64,000 nucleotides of DNA from Hyphomicrobiales bacterium (GTDB lineage: Bacteria; Pseudomonadota; Alphaproteobacteria; Rhizobiales; Rhizobiaceae). The DNA is taken from positions 62,001 through 126,000 of the forward strand of contig UCCA01000011.1 of assembly GCA_900470805.1 (NCBI GenBank). Direction: 5' to 3'. The notes beneath the pieces are model-generated. The model ran no database searches, was not told the DNA's origin, and saw nothing but the letters and a program-made list of their open reading frames with translations. The position numbers were made by a program, and so were the translations under genes. Positions 42,826 to 51,195 of the stretch are shown here, one piece after another (within the stretch, counting starts at the first letter, position 1; each line of letters starts with the position of its first letter).

Positions 42826-43713
42826 TCATTTTGCGGCCAGCTTGAACTCGGCGCGGTGAAGATCGACGAAAGCTTTGACGCTCAGAGGCGCTCTCCCGGT
42901 TTCCGACGCGATGATATTGTCGGCCCCCGCGAAAATCCCGTTCTGGTAGTCGATAGCAATTGCACAAAAGTGCTGGATGAGGAACGGCGGCAGGCCCTGA
43001 CTCTCTAGTCTGGATTTGTATTCGGCGATAGTCGTCGGGCGGTAGCTCACTGTGATCCCGATCGCGTCTCCGATTTCCTTGGCGATCTCGGCTTGCGAAA
43101 GCTCTGTCGGTCCATAGAGTGGATAAGTCTGTCCGGCATGCCGGGCTGGCTCTTCCAACACGTTAGCGATGAAGCGAGCTTGGTCTTCGGCGGCGATGGG
43201 TGCGTGCCGGCCCTCTCCGTATGGCAAATCAATCACGCCTTCATCGATGATCGACACCTGCGCATGGGGATAGAGGAACCACTGCGAAAAGAATGTTGGT
43301 CTGAGGTGTGTCGAAGGAACGCCCGACCAGTCAAGAATTCGTTCCGAGATCCAATGATCCCGGGCCGCGTGACTGTCTGAATCTTCGCGCGCAGAGATCT
43401 GCGACATGTTGACCACCAGCTCCAGCTTGGCGCGGCGGGCCGCGTCAGCCAAATACGCTGTAGCCTGGATCAAGCCAGGCCGGACCGGATAACAGAAATA
43501 CGCGGCATCCATCCCTTCGGCAGCGCGGATCAAGTCGTCATGCTCAAGCATGTCACCAACGACGATCTCCGCACCAACGCGCTTCAACGCGCCTGACCGG
43601 TCGTCGATTTTATGAACCAGGGCGCGCACGGTTTTGCCTCGTTTCAACAACTCAGCGACCGTGTACTTGCCGGTCTCGCCGGTCGCCCCGGTAACAAGAA
43701 TTTTATCTGCCAT
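42826..43713 (-). CDS. NmrA-like NAD(P)-binding protein
   Basis: 295 residues of the atypical SDR class. The glycine motif is ILVTGATGETGKYTVAELLK at the N-terminus, VRALVHK follows beta-2, and there is LYGPTELSQAEIAKEIGDAI near the C-terminus. No YxxxK catalytic pair is evident, as usual for NmrA/TMR-type proteins, which are redox sensors or reductases of small molecules. Start at 43713; GGAG lies 8-11 bp upstream. A TGTGTAATTGCACA site lies in its promoter. Confidence 0.87.
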   Translation of the reverse strand: MADKILVTGATGETGKYTVAELLKRGKTVRALVHKIDDRSGALKRVGAEIVVGDMLEHDDLIRAAEGMDAAYFCYPVRPGLIQATAYLADAARRAKLELVVNMSQISAREDSDSHAARDHWISERILDWSGVPSTHLRPTFFSQWFLYPHAQVSIIDEGVIDLPYGEGRHAPIAAEDQARFIANVLEEPARHAGQTYPLYGPTELSQAEIAKEIGDAIGITVSYRPTTIAEYKSRLESQGLPPFLIQHFCAIAIDYQNGIFAGADNIIASETGRAPLSVKAFVDLHRAEFKLAAK

Positions 43714-43769
43714 TGCCATCTCCAAGATTCAAAAATGGCGCGCTTCAGCGCACGCTAAGTGGCTATATC

Positions 43770-43783
43770 TGTGTAATTGCACA
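43770..43783. promoter_or_regulatory. TGTGTAATTGCACA site upstream of the NmrA-like gene
   Basis: A near-palindrome with TGTG/CACA arms, 57 bp before the NmrA start. It is the fourth member of the site family seen at 17627, 24705 and 41305. Confidence 0.47.
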
Positions 43784-43799
43784 TTATCAACAGCGTATG

Positions 43800-44390
43800 T
43801 CGATGAGGATATCGCGAGGCGCCCGGGACCTGTACGGCAAGCCGCAGAAGCACTGCATCCGGATGACTTGTGCCGAGATGCTGAAGCCTCAGAAATCTCG
43901 TTTGCGCTCTCGCGCGACCGCGTCCTGGAACCGAGCAGCCCATAATCGTACAGCGGGGTTGTCACTAGCGCCCGCATCGAGCGCCCATTTCTCGAGCGCC
44001 CTGATGTCGACGAATTCGTGCTCAATGGTGATGGCTGCGGCTTTAGGAACTCCATAGCCCATACTCTGCAGAGCGCTCGATTACCCTTCGATGTCGCAAT
44101 CGAAATTCAAAGTTCCGAGATTAAGAGTCTCTGGTGGCGGCCGCTCACGGAATTGGCATGATTGCGCCGGAGGCGTTGGAGCGCTGCCGATGGAAAGATC
44201 AGCTGGTGATCCTGGACACGCCCAACTTTCGACCGGCGGTGAGAGTCTGGGCATCGAGCAATCCTGATACATCGAAGCTCATCCGTCCAATCGACGAATT
44301 CCTGACTTGTATTCGGTCGCTGGCCGACGAGGGGGCGACAAACATTCTCGCGCGTGAGGTCGGCATAGGAGAACATAGAAAACTATTGCT
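43800..44390. other. About 590 bp without an intact gene; gene relics
   Basis: Nothing in this stretch makes a convincing full gene. A 57-codon minus-strand frame (43889-44062) begins MGYGVPKAAAITIEHEFVDI and looks protein-like but is not recognisable. The plus-strand half from about 44128 holds a probable LysR fragment, listed separately. The region appears to be rearranged debris between two regulated enzyme genes. Confidence 0.4.
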
Positions 44391-44415
44391 TTATGGGCAT
44401 ATGCCCGTAGTTTGA
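44128..44415 (+). pseudogene. Possible C-terminal fragment of a LysR-type regulator
   Basis: The frame reads AAAHGIGMIAPEALERCRWK, DQLVILDTPNFRPAVRVWAS and LIRPIDEFLTCIRSLADEG. This resembles the end of a LysR substrate-binding domain (G-x-G-x-x-x-x-P, then a terminal helix). The HTH and most of the sensor domain are missing, and the frame runs into the next gene's operator. The assignment is tentative. Confidence 0.35.
44395..44406. promoter_or_regulatory. GGGCATATGCCC palindrome, copy 3
   Basis: Identical core and flanks (TATGGGCATATGCCCGTA) to copy 1 at 34442. It sits between a TTGCTT -35-like box and a TAGTTT -10-like box, 42 bp before the hydrolase start, so a bound repressor would block the promoter. 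Confidence 0.62.
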
Positions 44416-44447
44416 TGTTGTGAGTCCAGATGCCCCCAGGAAAACCC

Positions 44448-45389
44448 ATGACTGTTCAGAAACATAACTCTGCAAAATCGCTTACGCTGATCGCATTTTT
44501 GGCCGCCACTTGCACGGGGACGGCAAATGCAGCGGGCACCACCTATCAGACCATCGAAGTAGACGGGTTGAAGGTATTTTATCGGGAAGCGGGTCAACCC
44601 ACGAAACCTACCATCGTTTTACTTCATGGCTTCCCGTCCTCGTCACACATGTTCCGTGATCTCATCCCGCTGCTATCTAAAGACTTCCACATCATCGCAC
44701 CAGATTATCCTGGAATGGGACAGAGCGAGGCACCGGCCGCCGACACGACGGTGACGTTTGATTCAGAAGCCGCATCCGTCGAGCACTTGATTAGGAAACT
44801 GGGGACCACGAAAGCAATTCTATATATGCAGGACTTTGGTGGACCGATTGGCATGCGCATAGCAACGCAGCACCCCGACTGGATTGCAGGCTTGGTTTTT
44901 CAGAATATCGCGATCACGGAAGATGGCTGGGAGCCAGCTCGATTGAAGGCGGTGAAGGCGAATAGAGGGCCCGCAACGCCGGAGAAACGCGCAGCTGCAG
45001 AGGGACGAGTTTCCATTGCAACCGACCTGAACTTCTACAGGGACGGAACAAATACGGCTAAATTGAATCCTGATGCCTGGGTAAGCGATGCGTTCGCGAT
45101 CGCCAATGCAGATTCCCATCGTGTAATGACAGATCTCCAGCTGGACATCCCATCTAACTTGGATCTTTACGGTACGTGGGCCCAGTACCTGTCGAATAAG
45201 AGACCAAAGACGCTCGTCGTGTGGGGCGATAACGATCCGATCTTCACCGCCCATGGTGCGGACGCCATTGGAGCGCTCGTGCCCGGTTCCTCCGTGAAGC
45301 ATTACAACACCGGCCATTTTGCGCTCGAAGAACAGTCTGCCGATATCGCGGCGGAGATCATCAAGAGATATTCCTCAACGGGCGAATAG
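44448..45389 (+). CDS. Exported alpha/beta hydrolase, haloalkane dehalogenase/epoxide hydrolase type
   Basis: 313 residues. There is a signal peptide (KSLTLIAFLAATCTGTANAA). Mature domain: LLHGFPSSSHMFRDL oxyanion motif, DYPGMGQSEAP, and the elbow LYMQDFGGPIG with an aspartate nucleophile (Q-D-F-G-G). Asp in place of Ser marks the dehalogenase/epoxide hydrolase branch. The later Asp lies in WGDNDPIF and the His in NTGHFALEE. The ATG at 44448 follows AGGAAAACCC. Under the GGGCATATGCCC operator, hence probably induced with the oxidoreductase at 34480. Confidence 0.87.
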   Translation: MTVQKHNSAKSLTLIAFLAATCTGTANAAGTTYQTIEVDGLKVFYREAGQPTKPTIVLLHGFPSSSHMFRDLIPLLSKDFHIIAPDYPGMGQSEAPAADTTVTFDSEAASVEHLIRKLGTTKAILYMQDFGGPIGMRIATQHPDWIAGLVFQNIAITEDGWEPARLKAVKANRGPATPEKRAAAEGRVSIATDLNFYRDGTNTAKLNPDAWVSDAFAIANADSHRVMTDLQLDIPSNLDLYGTWAQYLSNKRPKTLVVWGDNDPIFTAHGADAIGALVPGSSVKHYNTGHFALEEQSADIAAEIIKRYSSTGE

Positions 45390-45474
45390 ATATCGTCACG
45401 GGGACAGAGACCGCCCCGAGCCCGGTTCCCTACCCGCAGGTTTCGAGCTGGCCCTTCAATAGGCGGCGTATCAC

Positions 45475-46056
45475 CTAGCGGCGCTTGTCCGATTCCGACG
45501 TAATCAGCTGTTCAGCAGCTTGAACAGCTGATTTCAAAATCATACCGGATAAGTCATCTGAGGGTACTGCCCTAGCCAGCTGCAGCGCACCTACAGCCAT
45601 ACTGAACACAGCCGCCGCGGTTGCCATGCCACTAGAGCCCCCTCCCATCTTCTCGCCTAAACCGTCCAGGATTTCTTTGAGATGCCTCTCATAAATCATC
45701 CGAGTTGATTTCGGCAGGCGAGAAATTTCGGGGAGAAGCGAAGCCGACGGACAACCGTCGCCGGGATGATCACGGTGGGCGGGCGAGAGGTATGACTCAA
45801 GTACCTCCATGATCGAATCTTTGTCACGAGCACGGCCAAGGTTCTCCTTCTGCCGCTCGAGAGCATCGTCGAGGACTTCCGAGACCAAATCATCTTTTGA
45901 CTCGAAATGAGCGTAGAAGGCACCGTTCGTCTTTGCGGCGTCCTCCATGATCCCGGCGATCCCGGATGCGGCAATTCCGTCGGCACGGAATCGACGGCTC
46001 GCAGCCAAGAGGATTTCGGCGCGGGATTTGGCTTTATGATCTTTGTTATATCGCAT
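45475..46056 (-). CDS. TetR family regulator
   Basis: 193 residues. The HTH is at about residues 10-55 (ILLAASRRFRADGIAASGIA; AKTNGAFYAHFESKDDLVSE). The C-terminal domain (GDGCPSASLLPEISRLPKST) resembles the YxaF/LmrA-like group. It is divergent from the SDR gene at 46136 across an 80-bp region holding a 12-bp-arm inverted repeat, so it is the likely repressor of that SDR. Confidence 0.87.
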   Translation of the reverse strand: MRYNKDHKAKSRAEILLAASRRFRADGIAASGIAGIMEDAAKTNGAFYAHFESKDDLVSEVLDDALERQKENLGRARDKDSIMEVLESYLSPAHRDHPGDGCPSASLLPEISRLPKSTRMIYERHLKEILDGLGEKMGGGSSGMATAAAVFSMAVGALQLARAVPSDDLSGMILKSAVQAAEQLITSESDKRR

Positions 46057-46079
46057 GGACAGTGAGATAACACATTTCT

Positions 46080-46122
46080 ATTGAATTACGATCATAACAT
46101 GTAATTATGCTCGTAATTCAAT
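46080..46122. promoter_or_regulatory. Inverted repeat ATTGAATTACGA / TCGTAATTCAAT, TetR operator
   Basis: Perfect 12-bp arms (46080-46091 and 46111-46122) separated by 19 bases that themselves include CATGTAATTATG. It overlaps the region between the divergent TetR and SDR starts, and fits two TetR dimers or one large site. Confidence 0.6.
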
Positions 46123-46135
46123 GAGGAGTCCTGTG

Positions 46136-47014
46136 ATGAATAGTAAGCAACCGGTCGCCATGGTAACAGGCGCATCTAGCGGGATTGGTAGAGCCACAGC
46201 GCTGGCGCTCGCCGCAAGGGGTTATCGCGTCTTCGGAACCACGCGTGGGAAGGACTTAGCGAATCTCAGGGACGTAAGCTCGGTAACATGCGACGTGACC
46301 TCTGACGAGTCCGTCGCCGATGCTGTCAGTTTCGTCACAAAGGTAGCCGGCAGAATTGACCTATTAGTCAACAATGCCGGGATTGGAATGCTTGGTGCGC
46401 TCGAAGATTCCTCAATAAGCCAGCATCAGGATCTCTTCGAGGTGAACGTGTTCGGGGCCCTCAGGATGATGAAGGCCGTACTTCCGGGCATGAGAGCACG
46501 CAAAGAAGGGCGTATTGTCAACATCAGTTCGGTTCTCGGATTTATCCCTGCGCCATTCTCGGCATCCTATGCGGCCTCCAAGCACGCGCTTGAAGCATAT
46601 AGCGCTTCGTTGGATCACGAGGTCCGAGGATCGGGAGTCCGCGTTATTCTAATCGAGCCAGCGTATACGCAGACCTCATTTGATACGAACATGCTTCGAC
46701 CAGACGAACCGAAGGAGCAGTTTGCACACGCACGAGCCAACGCCGACAAGCTTATCGCAGACGTACTCGAAAAAGCAGATAGCCCAGAGACTGTCGCTCG
46801 CGTGGTGGTCAAGGCCGCGATGGCACCATGTCCCCGTCTCAGGTACCCCGCAGGCGGCGTGGCTCGCCAGCTCAACGTAGCACGGAAGCTGCTCCCGGAA
46901 TCCGTGTTGGATCGTATACTTCGAAAGCAGATGCGGCTGGACGTAGCGGGGCGGGCCGGGCCTGAGGCCGGACGCGAGCGCCCGAGCCAACCCCAGCCAC
47001 CATTCACCGACTGA
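46136..47014 (+). CDS. SDR family oxidoreductase
   Basis: 292 residues. TGASSGIGRATALALAARG, LLVNNAGIGMLG, NISSVLG and the catalytic YAASKHALEAYS are all present. It is of the classical type that lacks a C-terminal membrane anchor. The ATG at 46136 is favoured: GAGGAG lies 7 bp before it, while an ATG at 46121 falls inside the operator. The last 40 residues (Arg/Gly/Pro-rich) overlap the relic DUF1638 gene on the other strand, suggesting the original 3' end was altered by rearrangement. Confidence 0.92.
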   Translation: MNSKQPVAMVTGASSGIGRATALALAARGYRVFGTTRGKDLANLRDVSSVTCDVTSDESVADAVSFVTKVAGRIDLLVNNAGIGMLGALEDSSISQHQDLFEVNVFGALRMMKAVLPGMRARKEGRIVNISSVLGFIPAPFSASYAASKHALEAYSASLDHEVRGSGVRVILIEPAYTQTSFDTNMLRPDEPKEQFAHARANADKLIADVLEKADSPETVARVVVKAAMAPCPRLRYPAGGVARQLNVARKLLPESVLDRILRKQMRLDVAGRAGPEAGRERPSQPQPPFTD

Positions 47015-47623
47015 GGCGCCAGGAGGCCAGTGCATCGGAGATGTTTTCCAGTCCCGTGAATACGACTTCCAGCGGCAGTCCCAATCGGGCCGCAGCTAAC
47101 TTAGCTCTCTCAGGTTCCGATCGCGAGATTGGGCTAGGTATACAACACGTCGGAAGTTGCCGAAATAGTCTGAGAGCAATTCGGGGCTTGTATCCAAACC
47201 CAAGTGACGCAGCGTGAAACGCTCGAAGTGCCTTACAAAGAAGTCGGTCAAATAGAACGTGGCCGGCTCCTTCTCCTGCAAGATGCCGAAGTCGATAGCT
47301 CCCGCGTAGAAAGCAAAACAGTGATGTCCGCTAATGCGCTCGACATCCTCTTCCCGCAGGACGGCATCGAGCTCACCCCCCGTGCCGCAGTCCCCAAACA
47401 AGCAATAGATATCATCAAAGAGCGGTCGGTTCTCGCGCATCTTCCGTCGCACTCCATCCGGGATGCGGCTAGGCGACATATGTCATTCCGCGGGCAAACA
47501 CGTGACCTCCATATTGGCCCATCCATTGAGGTGGACTACATCCAAGATCTCGCTGGCTAACGCGCCGCAACCAATTACAAGTGTCCGTCTTCGGTCGGCC
47601 CTCACTTCGCTGCGAAGCTCCAT
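47004..47623 (-). pseudogene. DUF1638 gene with a nonsense codon and a frameshift
   Basis: The reconstructed protein starts near 47623 with MELRSEVRADRRRTLVIGCG and continues NMEVTCLPAE, in-frame TGA (47485-47483), then SRIPDGVRRKMREN, CLFGDCGTGGELDAVLREED, FYLTDFFVRHFERF and YFGNFRRVVYLAQSRD. Near 47118 it shifts frame and ends AKLAAARLGLPLEVVFTGLE...WRLSR at 47004. The motif set (DCGTGG, HC-x-F-x-AG, YFGNFRRVVYLAQ) is DUF1638. The family's role is not firmly known; it occurs near corrinoid methyltransferase systems. Its 3' end overlaps the SDR gene tail. Confidence 0.65.
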
Positions 47624-47928
47624 GCCATTTGAGCGGGAAACCCTTGAAGCTGCGCTGTGTACGAGGATTCCAGAGATTATATGCATCTGAGATAGTGCCA
47701 ACGTTTCGCACATTATCACGAGAGACAAGATTATCACGGAGGCTGTCGTGCGAAGATTTTGCCGATGTCGGGCGGTTCGCATTTGGTACTGTTCGAGACC
47801 CAGCTCGCACCAGATGCTCTTGCAATCGGATACTTTCGTAATGCCCCATGCGGCATGTCGATGAGGCAATCCAAAAGGGCGACATGGCGTTGAGGATCGG
47901 TCGTGATCCGACACACAAGTAGCTCCCG
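47624..47928. other. About 300 bp with no supported gene
   Basis: Between the DUF1638 relic and the MarR gene. Minus-strand frames continue through (for example MCRITTDPQRHVALLDCLID near 47916) but none has a ribosome-binding site, family match or consistent frame. It is probably the decayed upstream part of the DUF1638 locus. Confidence 0.35.
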
Positions 47929-48345
47929 TCATTCAGCCGCAGTCCCTGTGGATGACGCCTTAGCACTCTCCGCCGCTGCCCTCCAAGCCCGCGCTCCAGA
48001 CTTCCAAATCTTTATGCCAGTTTGTAAACGCCGTGAGCCCGCCTGGGTTAAAGTAAAGGCTGTGTCCCTTCCTCTCGAAGCGGGTGCAGCCTGAACGACC
48101 AGTGAGCTTATCATCGGCGTTAGATGGCGTTTCACGGTCGCCCGATCCAACGCAAGCTCGCGAGCTATCTCAGCGATGTTGGCATCCTTATTTCGCTCTA
48201 ACGTGAACAGCAGGGCTAACTGGCGATTGGTTATGCCGATTGCTCTTAAATTTGCATCAAAACCATTTGCCTCTCTTATGCTGAGCGATTTCCAGCCAAT
48301 TTCACCATTCAAGCCGAAAGTGTACACGCGTTTATGAGTCATCAT
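47929..48345 (-). CDS. MarR family regulator without the Cys motif
   Basis: 138 residues. The winged helix is visible in ITNRQLALLFTLERNKDANI, AEIARELALDRATVKRHLTP and SRGRDTAFTLTQAGSRRLQT. It is more distant from the other MarR proteins and lacks the N-terminal Cys-x-Cys/Ser. The tail is Ala/Ser-rich and may be frayed. It lies downstream of the cyclase gene on the same strand, separated by about 100 bp. Targets unknown. Confidence 0.8.
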   Translation of the reverse strand: MMTHKRVYTFGLNGEIGWKSLSIREANGFDANLRAIGITNRQLALLFTLERNKDANIAEIARELALDRATVKRHLTPMISSLVVQAAPASRGRDTAFTLTQAGSRRLQTGIKIWKSGARAWRAAAESAKASSTGTAAE

Positions 48346-48449
48346 AAGGCACTTCTAATTGACCAAAGACTTTAGATTAACAACAGATCGGACGCGCTAT
48401 GTTGGGTTGAGACCCGTGCAGATTGCGCGCACGTCATCCATCCCATTCG

Positions 48450-49685
48450 CTAGGAACCTTTCAAAGCAAAGACGTCGATCGGATCCTTCAGCCCGCGCAA
48501 AACAAACGTACCTAATGGTTCGAGCAGGTCCGCCTCACCGGCGAACTTCGCGAACGCACTGGAAAGCAGAACTGAACGCTTGAGGTCTTTCGTGAGTGTC
48601 TCAAGACGTGAGGCAACGTTGACGGCGGGACCGATCGCCGTGAAGTCTAGCCGTCCCCTTGCGCCAATGTTGCCGTACATGACATCACCCAGATGTACGC
48701 CAATGCCGTGTCGGAGCAGTGGCATCTGCGCCTTCTCGTTTTGCGAGTTGAGCGCTTCCAACGCCAGGTGCACTTGGTTGATTGTCGACAAGAGGTTTGT
48801 CGCAGCGTTGGGGTCGCTTAGCTTGAAGATCGCGAGCAATCCGTCGCCCATGAACTTGAGTATTTCGCCTCCGTTCAAGGTGATGGGCTCCGCCAGCACA
48901 TCGAAATAGCTGTTTAGGAGATTGATAACATCGTCGCGAGGTAGCGTGTCCGAGATGGCCGTGAAGTCTCGCAGGTCACAGATCATCACGGCCGCAGTAA
49001 CGGTGAAGCCGCTTCCGCGTGTCGTCGCTCCGGCAAGTATGGGTTCACTAGCGTGCGGACCAACGTATGTTTCCAACAGTGTCCGCACCAAGCGGTTTTT
49101 CAACCGGATTTCGCTCACAAGAGCCAACACGGGCAAAAGGTCTCGGAGGTACTCAAGATCCTCGGGCTTGAAGCCGCCTGTCACCTTTGTAGCGAAGGTG
49201 ACAGCATGCCGTTTCCCTCGAGTGTGATTAAGCGGCCACGCAACGTAGTCGGTGTAGAGACCCTCAGCCAGCTCATCATAGATCGGATAGCGCTTTGCAG
49301 TGGCGACGCCTTCATGAAGCAGCTGCCGGACCTCTCCAACACCATTGCCGACCTCAAACATCGGACTATTCTGAAAATCGGGGCGATCCTCTACGCCGTA
49401 GTCGAAAGTCCTAAAATCGGCGCCGGGGCGACCGTTTTGCCAGAGGATTCGCGCGCCAAGCCATTGCGGATTGTGGGCATCGAAGAACAGGGCCCCGCGA
49501 GCCACGGGTACTCCGGCTCTTACTAACCGTTCACACATTTCCGCAAAGACAACGTCGATGAACTGGTCGTCGCTTTTTTGCGAGACCAGCCAGGCCAGGA
49601 CGTCTCTATGCTCCAACGGCCAGTTCGTTTCGTTTCCTGATAGATCCCCTAGATCTTCGGGCCCTGTATTTGCTTTGACTGACAC
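48450..49685 (-). CDS. Class III adenylate/guanylate cyclase with N-terminal sensor region
   Basis: 411 residues. The first roughly 215 residues form a GAF-like sensory part (RGALFFDAHNPQWLGARILW, TDYVAWPLNHTRGKRHAVTF). The catalytic domain follows (about 225-400): MICDLRDFTAISDTLP with the metal Asp, GGEILKFMGDGLLAIF with the second metal Asp, and LDFTAIGPAVNVASRLE. It makes cAMP or cGMP in the cytoplasm. This architecture is common in rhizobia, which encode many such cyclases. GTG start at 49685. It lies 77 bp after the FabF-like gene on the same strand. Confidence 0.92.
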   Translation of the reverse strand: MSVKANTGPEDLGDLSGNETNWPLEHRDVLAWLVSQKSDDQFIDVVFAEMCERLVRAGVPVARGALFFDAHNPQWLGARILWQNGRPGADFRTFDYGVEDRPDFQNSPMFEVGNGVGEVRQLLHEGVATAKRYPIYDELAEGLYTDYVAWPLNHTRGKRHAVTFATKVTGGFKPEDLEYLRDLLPVLALVSEIRLKNRLVRTLLETYVGPHASEPILAGATTRGSGFTVTAAVMICDLRDFTAISDTLPRDDVINLLNSYFDVLAEPITLNGGEILKFMGDGLLAIFKLSDPNAATNLLSTINQVHLALEALNSQNEKAQMPLLRHGIGVHLGDVMYGNIGARGRLDFTAIGPAVNVASRLETLTKDLKRSVLLSSAFAKFAGEADLLEPLGTFVLRGLKDPIDVFALKGS

Positions 49686-49762
49686 CGGCAGCTCATTTCA
49701 ATTCGTATTGCCTCCGGCTCGCATTGAACCAGAGGCTCGTAGTTTTTTTAGAAACTGCGCTT

Positions 49763-51028
49763 TCAAGCCACCCGCTTGAAGATCGCGCTTGCGTTCACTC
49801 CGCCAAACCCAAAGCCATTGGTGATCGCATATTCGAACGACATCGAACGGGGAGCCGATCCAACAATGTCGATCCCTTCGGCTGCCTGATCTGGTTCGCT
49901 GAAATTTCTAGTTGGCGGCGCTATTTGGTCGCGCAGCGCGAGAATGGTAAAGATAGCCTCCATGCCGCCGGCAGCGCCGAGAAGATGGCCTGTGGCGGAT
50001 TTGGTAGCACTGACAGTGATACTTCGATTGCCGCCGAAGACAGCTCGAATAGCAGCGAGCTCACCACGATCACCAACGGGGGTCGATGTGGCGTGCGCAT
50101 TTAGATGGGCTATATCGGATGGACTGATGCCAGCCTGACGGATTGCGATCTCCATTGCCCGGCGAGCACCGTCACCGTCTTCAGGCCCTGATGTCATATG
50201 GTAGGCGTCGCCGGTCGTACCATAGCCAACCAATTCAGCAAGAGGCGTTGCGCCCCGCCTCACGGCGTGGTCGTGGCTCTCGAGAACAAGAATGCCCGCA
50301 CCCTCACCCATGACGAATCCATCACGCCGTGCATCAAACGGACGCGAAGCATGATCGGGATTGTCGTTAAAGCTGGTAGAAAGAGCCCGCGCCGCCGCAA
50401 ATCCTCCCAAACTTACTTTATCGATACACGCCTCTGCACCACCGCAAACTACCACATCAGCTTCTCCCGAGCGGATGAGGCGCGCGGCATCGCCTATTGC
50501 TTGCACGCTAGCCGCGCACGCCGTGACCGGGGCACCGAGCGGACCCTTGTAACCGTACTTGATGCTTATTTGACCAGCCGCCAGATTCACCAGGAACGAG
50601 GGGACTGTGAAAGGCGAAAGCCGACGCGCTCCTCGCGTTTCGGTTATTCTGACCGCCTCTGCGATCGCCGGAAAGCCGCCCACGCCAGACGCGATGACCG
50701 TGGCGGTACGCTCCTGCTCTTCAGCTGTTGTCGGCTGCCATCCTGATTGCGTGATAGCCTCTTGCGCAGCCGCCATCGCGAATTGAATGAAGCGATCCAT
50801 TTTCTTTTGGTCTTTTTGTGCGACGAACAGGTCAGGGTCAAAGCCGCCGTTCGGGTCCTGCGTAATGTCCGGTACGGTTCCGGCTATCTTACACCCGATA
50901 TCGGCCACCATGGCTTCGTCGAGCGTCCTTACGCCTGATCGACCTTCCAGCAAGCGGCTCCACGACGTCTCCAGGCCTACACCTAGCGGTGAAACCAGCC
51001 CCATGCCGGTGACGACGATCCTGTCCAT
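49763..51028 (-). CDS. Beta-ketoacyl-ACP synthase II (FabF-like)
   Basis: 421 residues, starting MDRIVVTGMGLVSPLGVG at 51028 behind GAGGAAGA. The full Cys-His-His set is present: PVTACAASVQAI (Cys), HLNAHATSTPVGD (His), TKSATGHLLGAAGG (Lys and His), and GFGFGGVNAS at the end. Elongates acyl-ACP chains. It is too far from other fab genes to be the housekeeping copy with certainty; it may serve a special lipid or secondary metabolite, as with the broken relative at 25903. An upstream frame to 51508 is a separate fragment. Confidence 0.95.
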   Translation of the reverse strand: MDRIVVTGMGLVSPLGVGLETSWSRLLEGRSGVRTLDEAMVADIGCKIAGTVPDITQDPNGGFDPDLFVAQKDQKKMDRFIQFAMAAAQEAITQSGWQPTTAEEQERTATVIASGVGGFPAIAEAVRITETRGARRLSPFTVPSFLVNLAAGQISIKYGYKGPLGAPVTACAASVQAIGDAARLIRSGEADVVVCGGAEACIDKVSLGGFAAARALSTSFNDNPDHASRPFDARRDGFVMGEGAGILVLESHDHAVRRGATPLAELVGYGTTGDAYHMTSGPEDGDGARRAMEIAIRQAGISPSDIAHLNAHATSTPVGDRGELAAIRAVFGGNRSITVSATKSATGHLLGAAGGMEAIFTILALRDQIAPPTRNFSEPDQAAEGIDIVGSAPRSMSFEYAITNGFGFGGVNASAIFKRVA

Positions 51029-51181
51029 CTTCTTCCTCAAATTATGTGGTCCCCCGTAACAGGGGGCGAGCAACACAATGCGTAACAAATGCACGGCCAG
51101 TAACCGATCAATCTGGGAGACATTCAGTCGTAATTGGCCACGGCACGATGCATGCCGAGACATATGTGGGATGTTGCTATC

Positions 51182-51195
51182 ATTATGCAAGTAAC
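51182..51195. promoter_or_regulatory. ATTATGCAAGTAAC site, copy 2
   Basis: Exact 14-base match to 14383-14396, in the 5' region of the FabF-like gene about 155 bp before its start. Read on the minus strand it is flanked by TGTTACT and AGCAACA, a near-inverted repeat. Candidate HxlR or MarR operator. Confidence 0.45.

Noticed and set aside
47483..47485. In-frame TGA in the DUF1638 gene as selenocysteine
   Set aside because: No SECIS-like hairpin is apparent, the aligned position is a variable hydrophobic residue, and the gene also has a frameshift, so a nonsense mutation is simpler.
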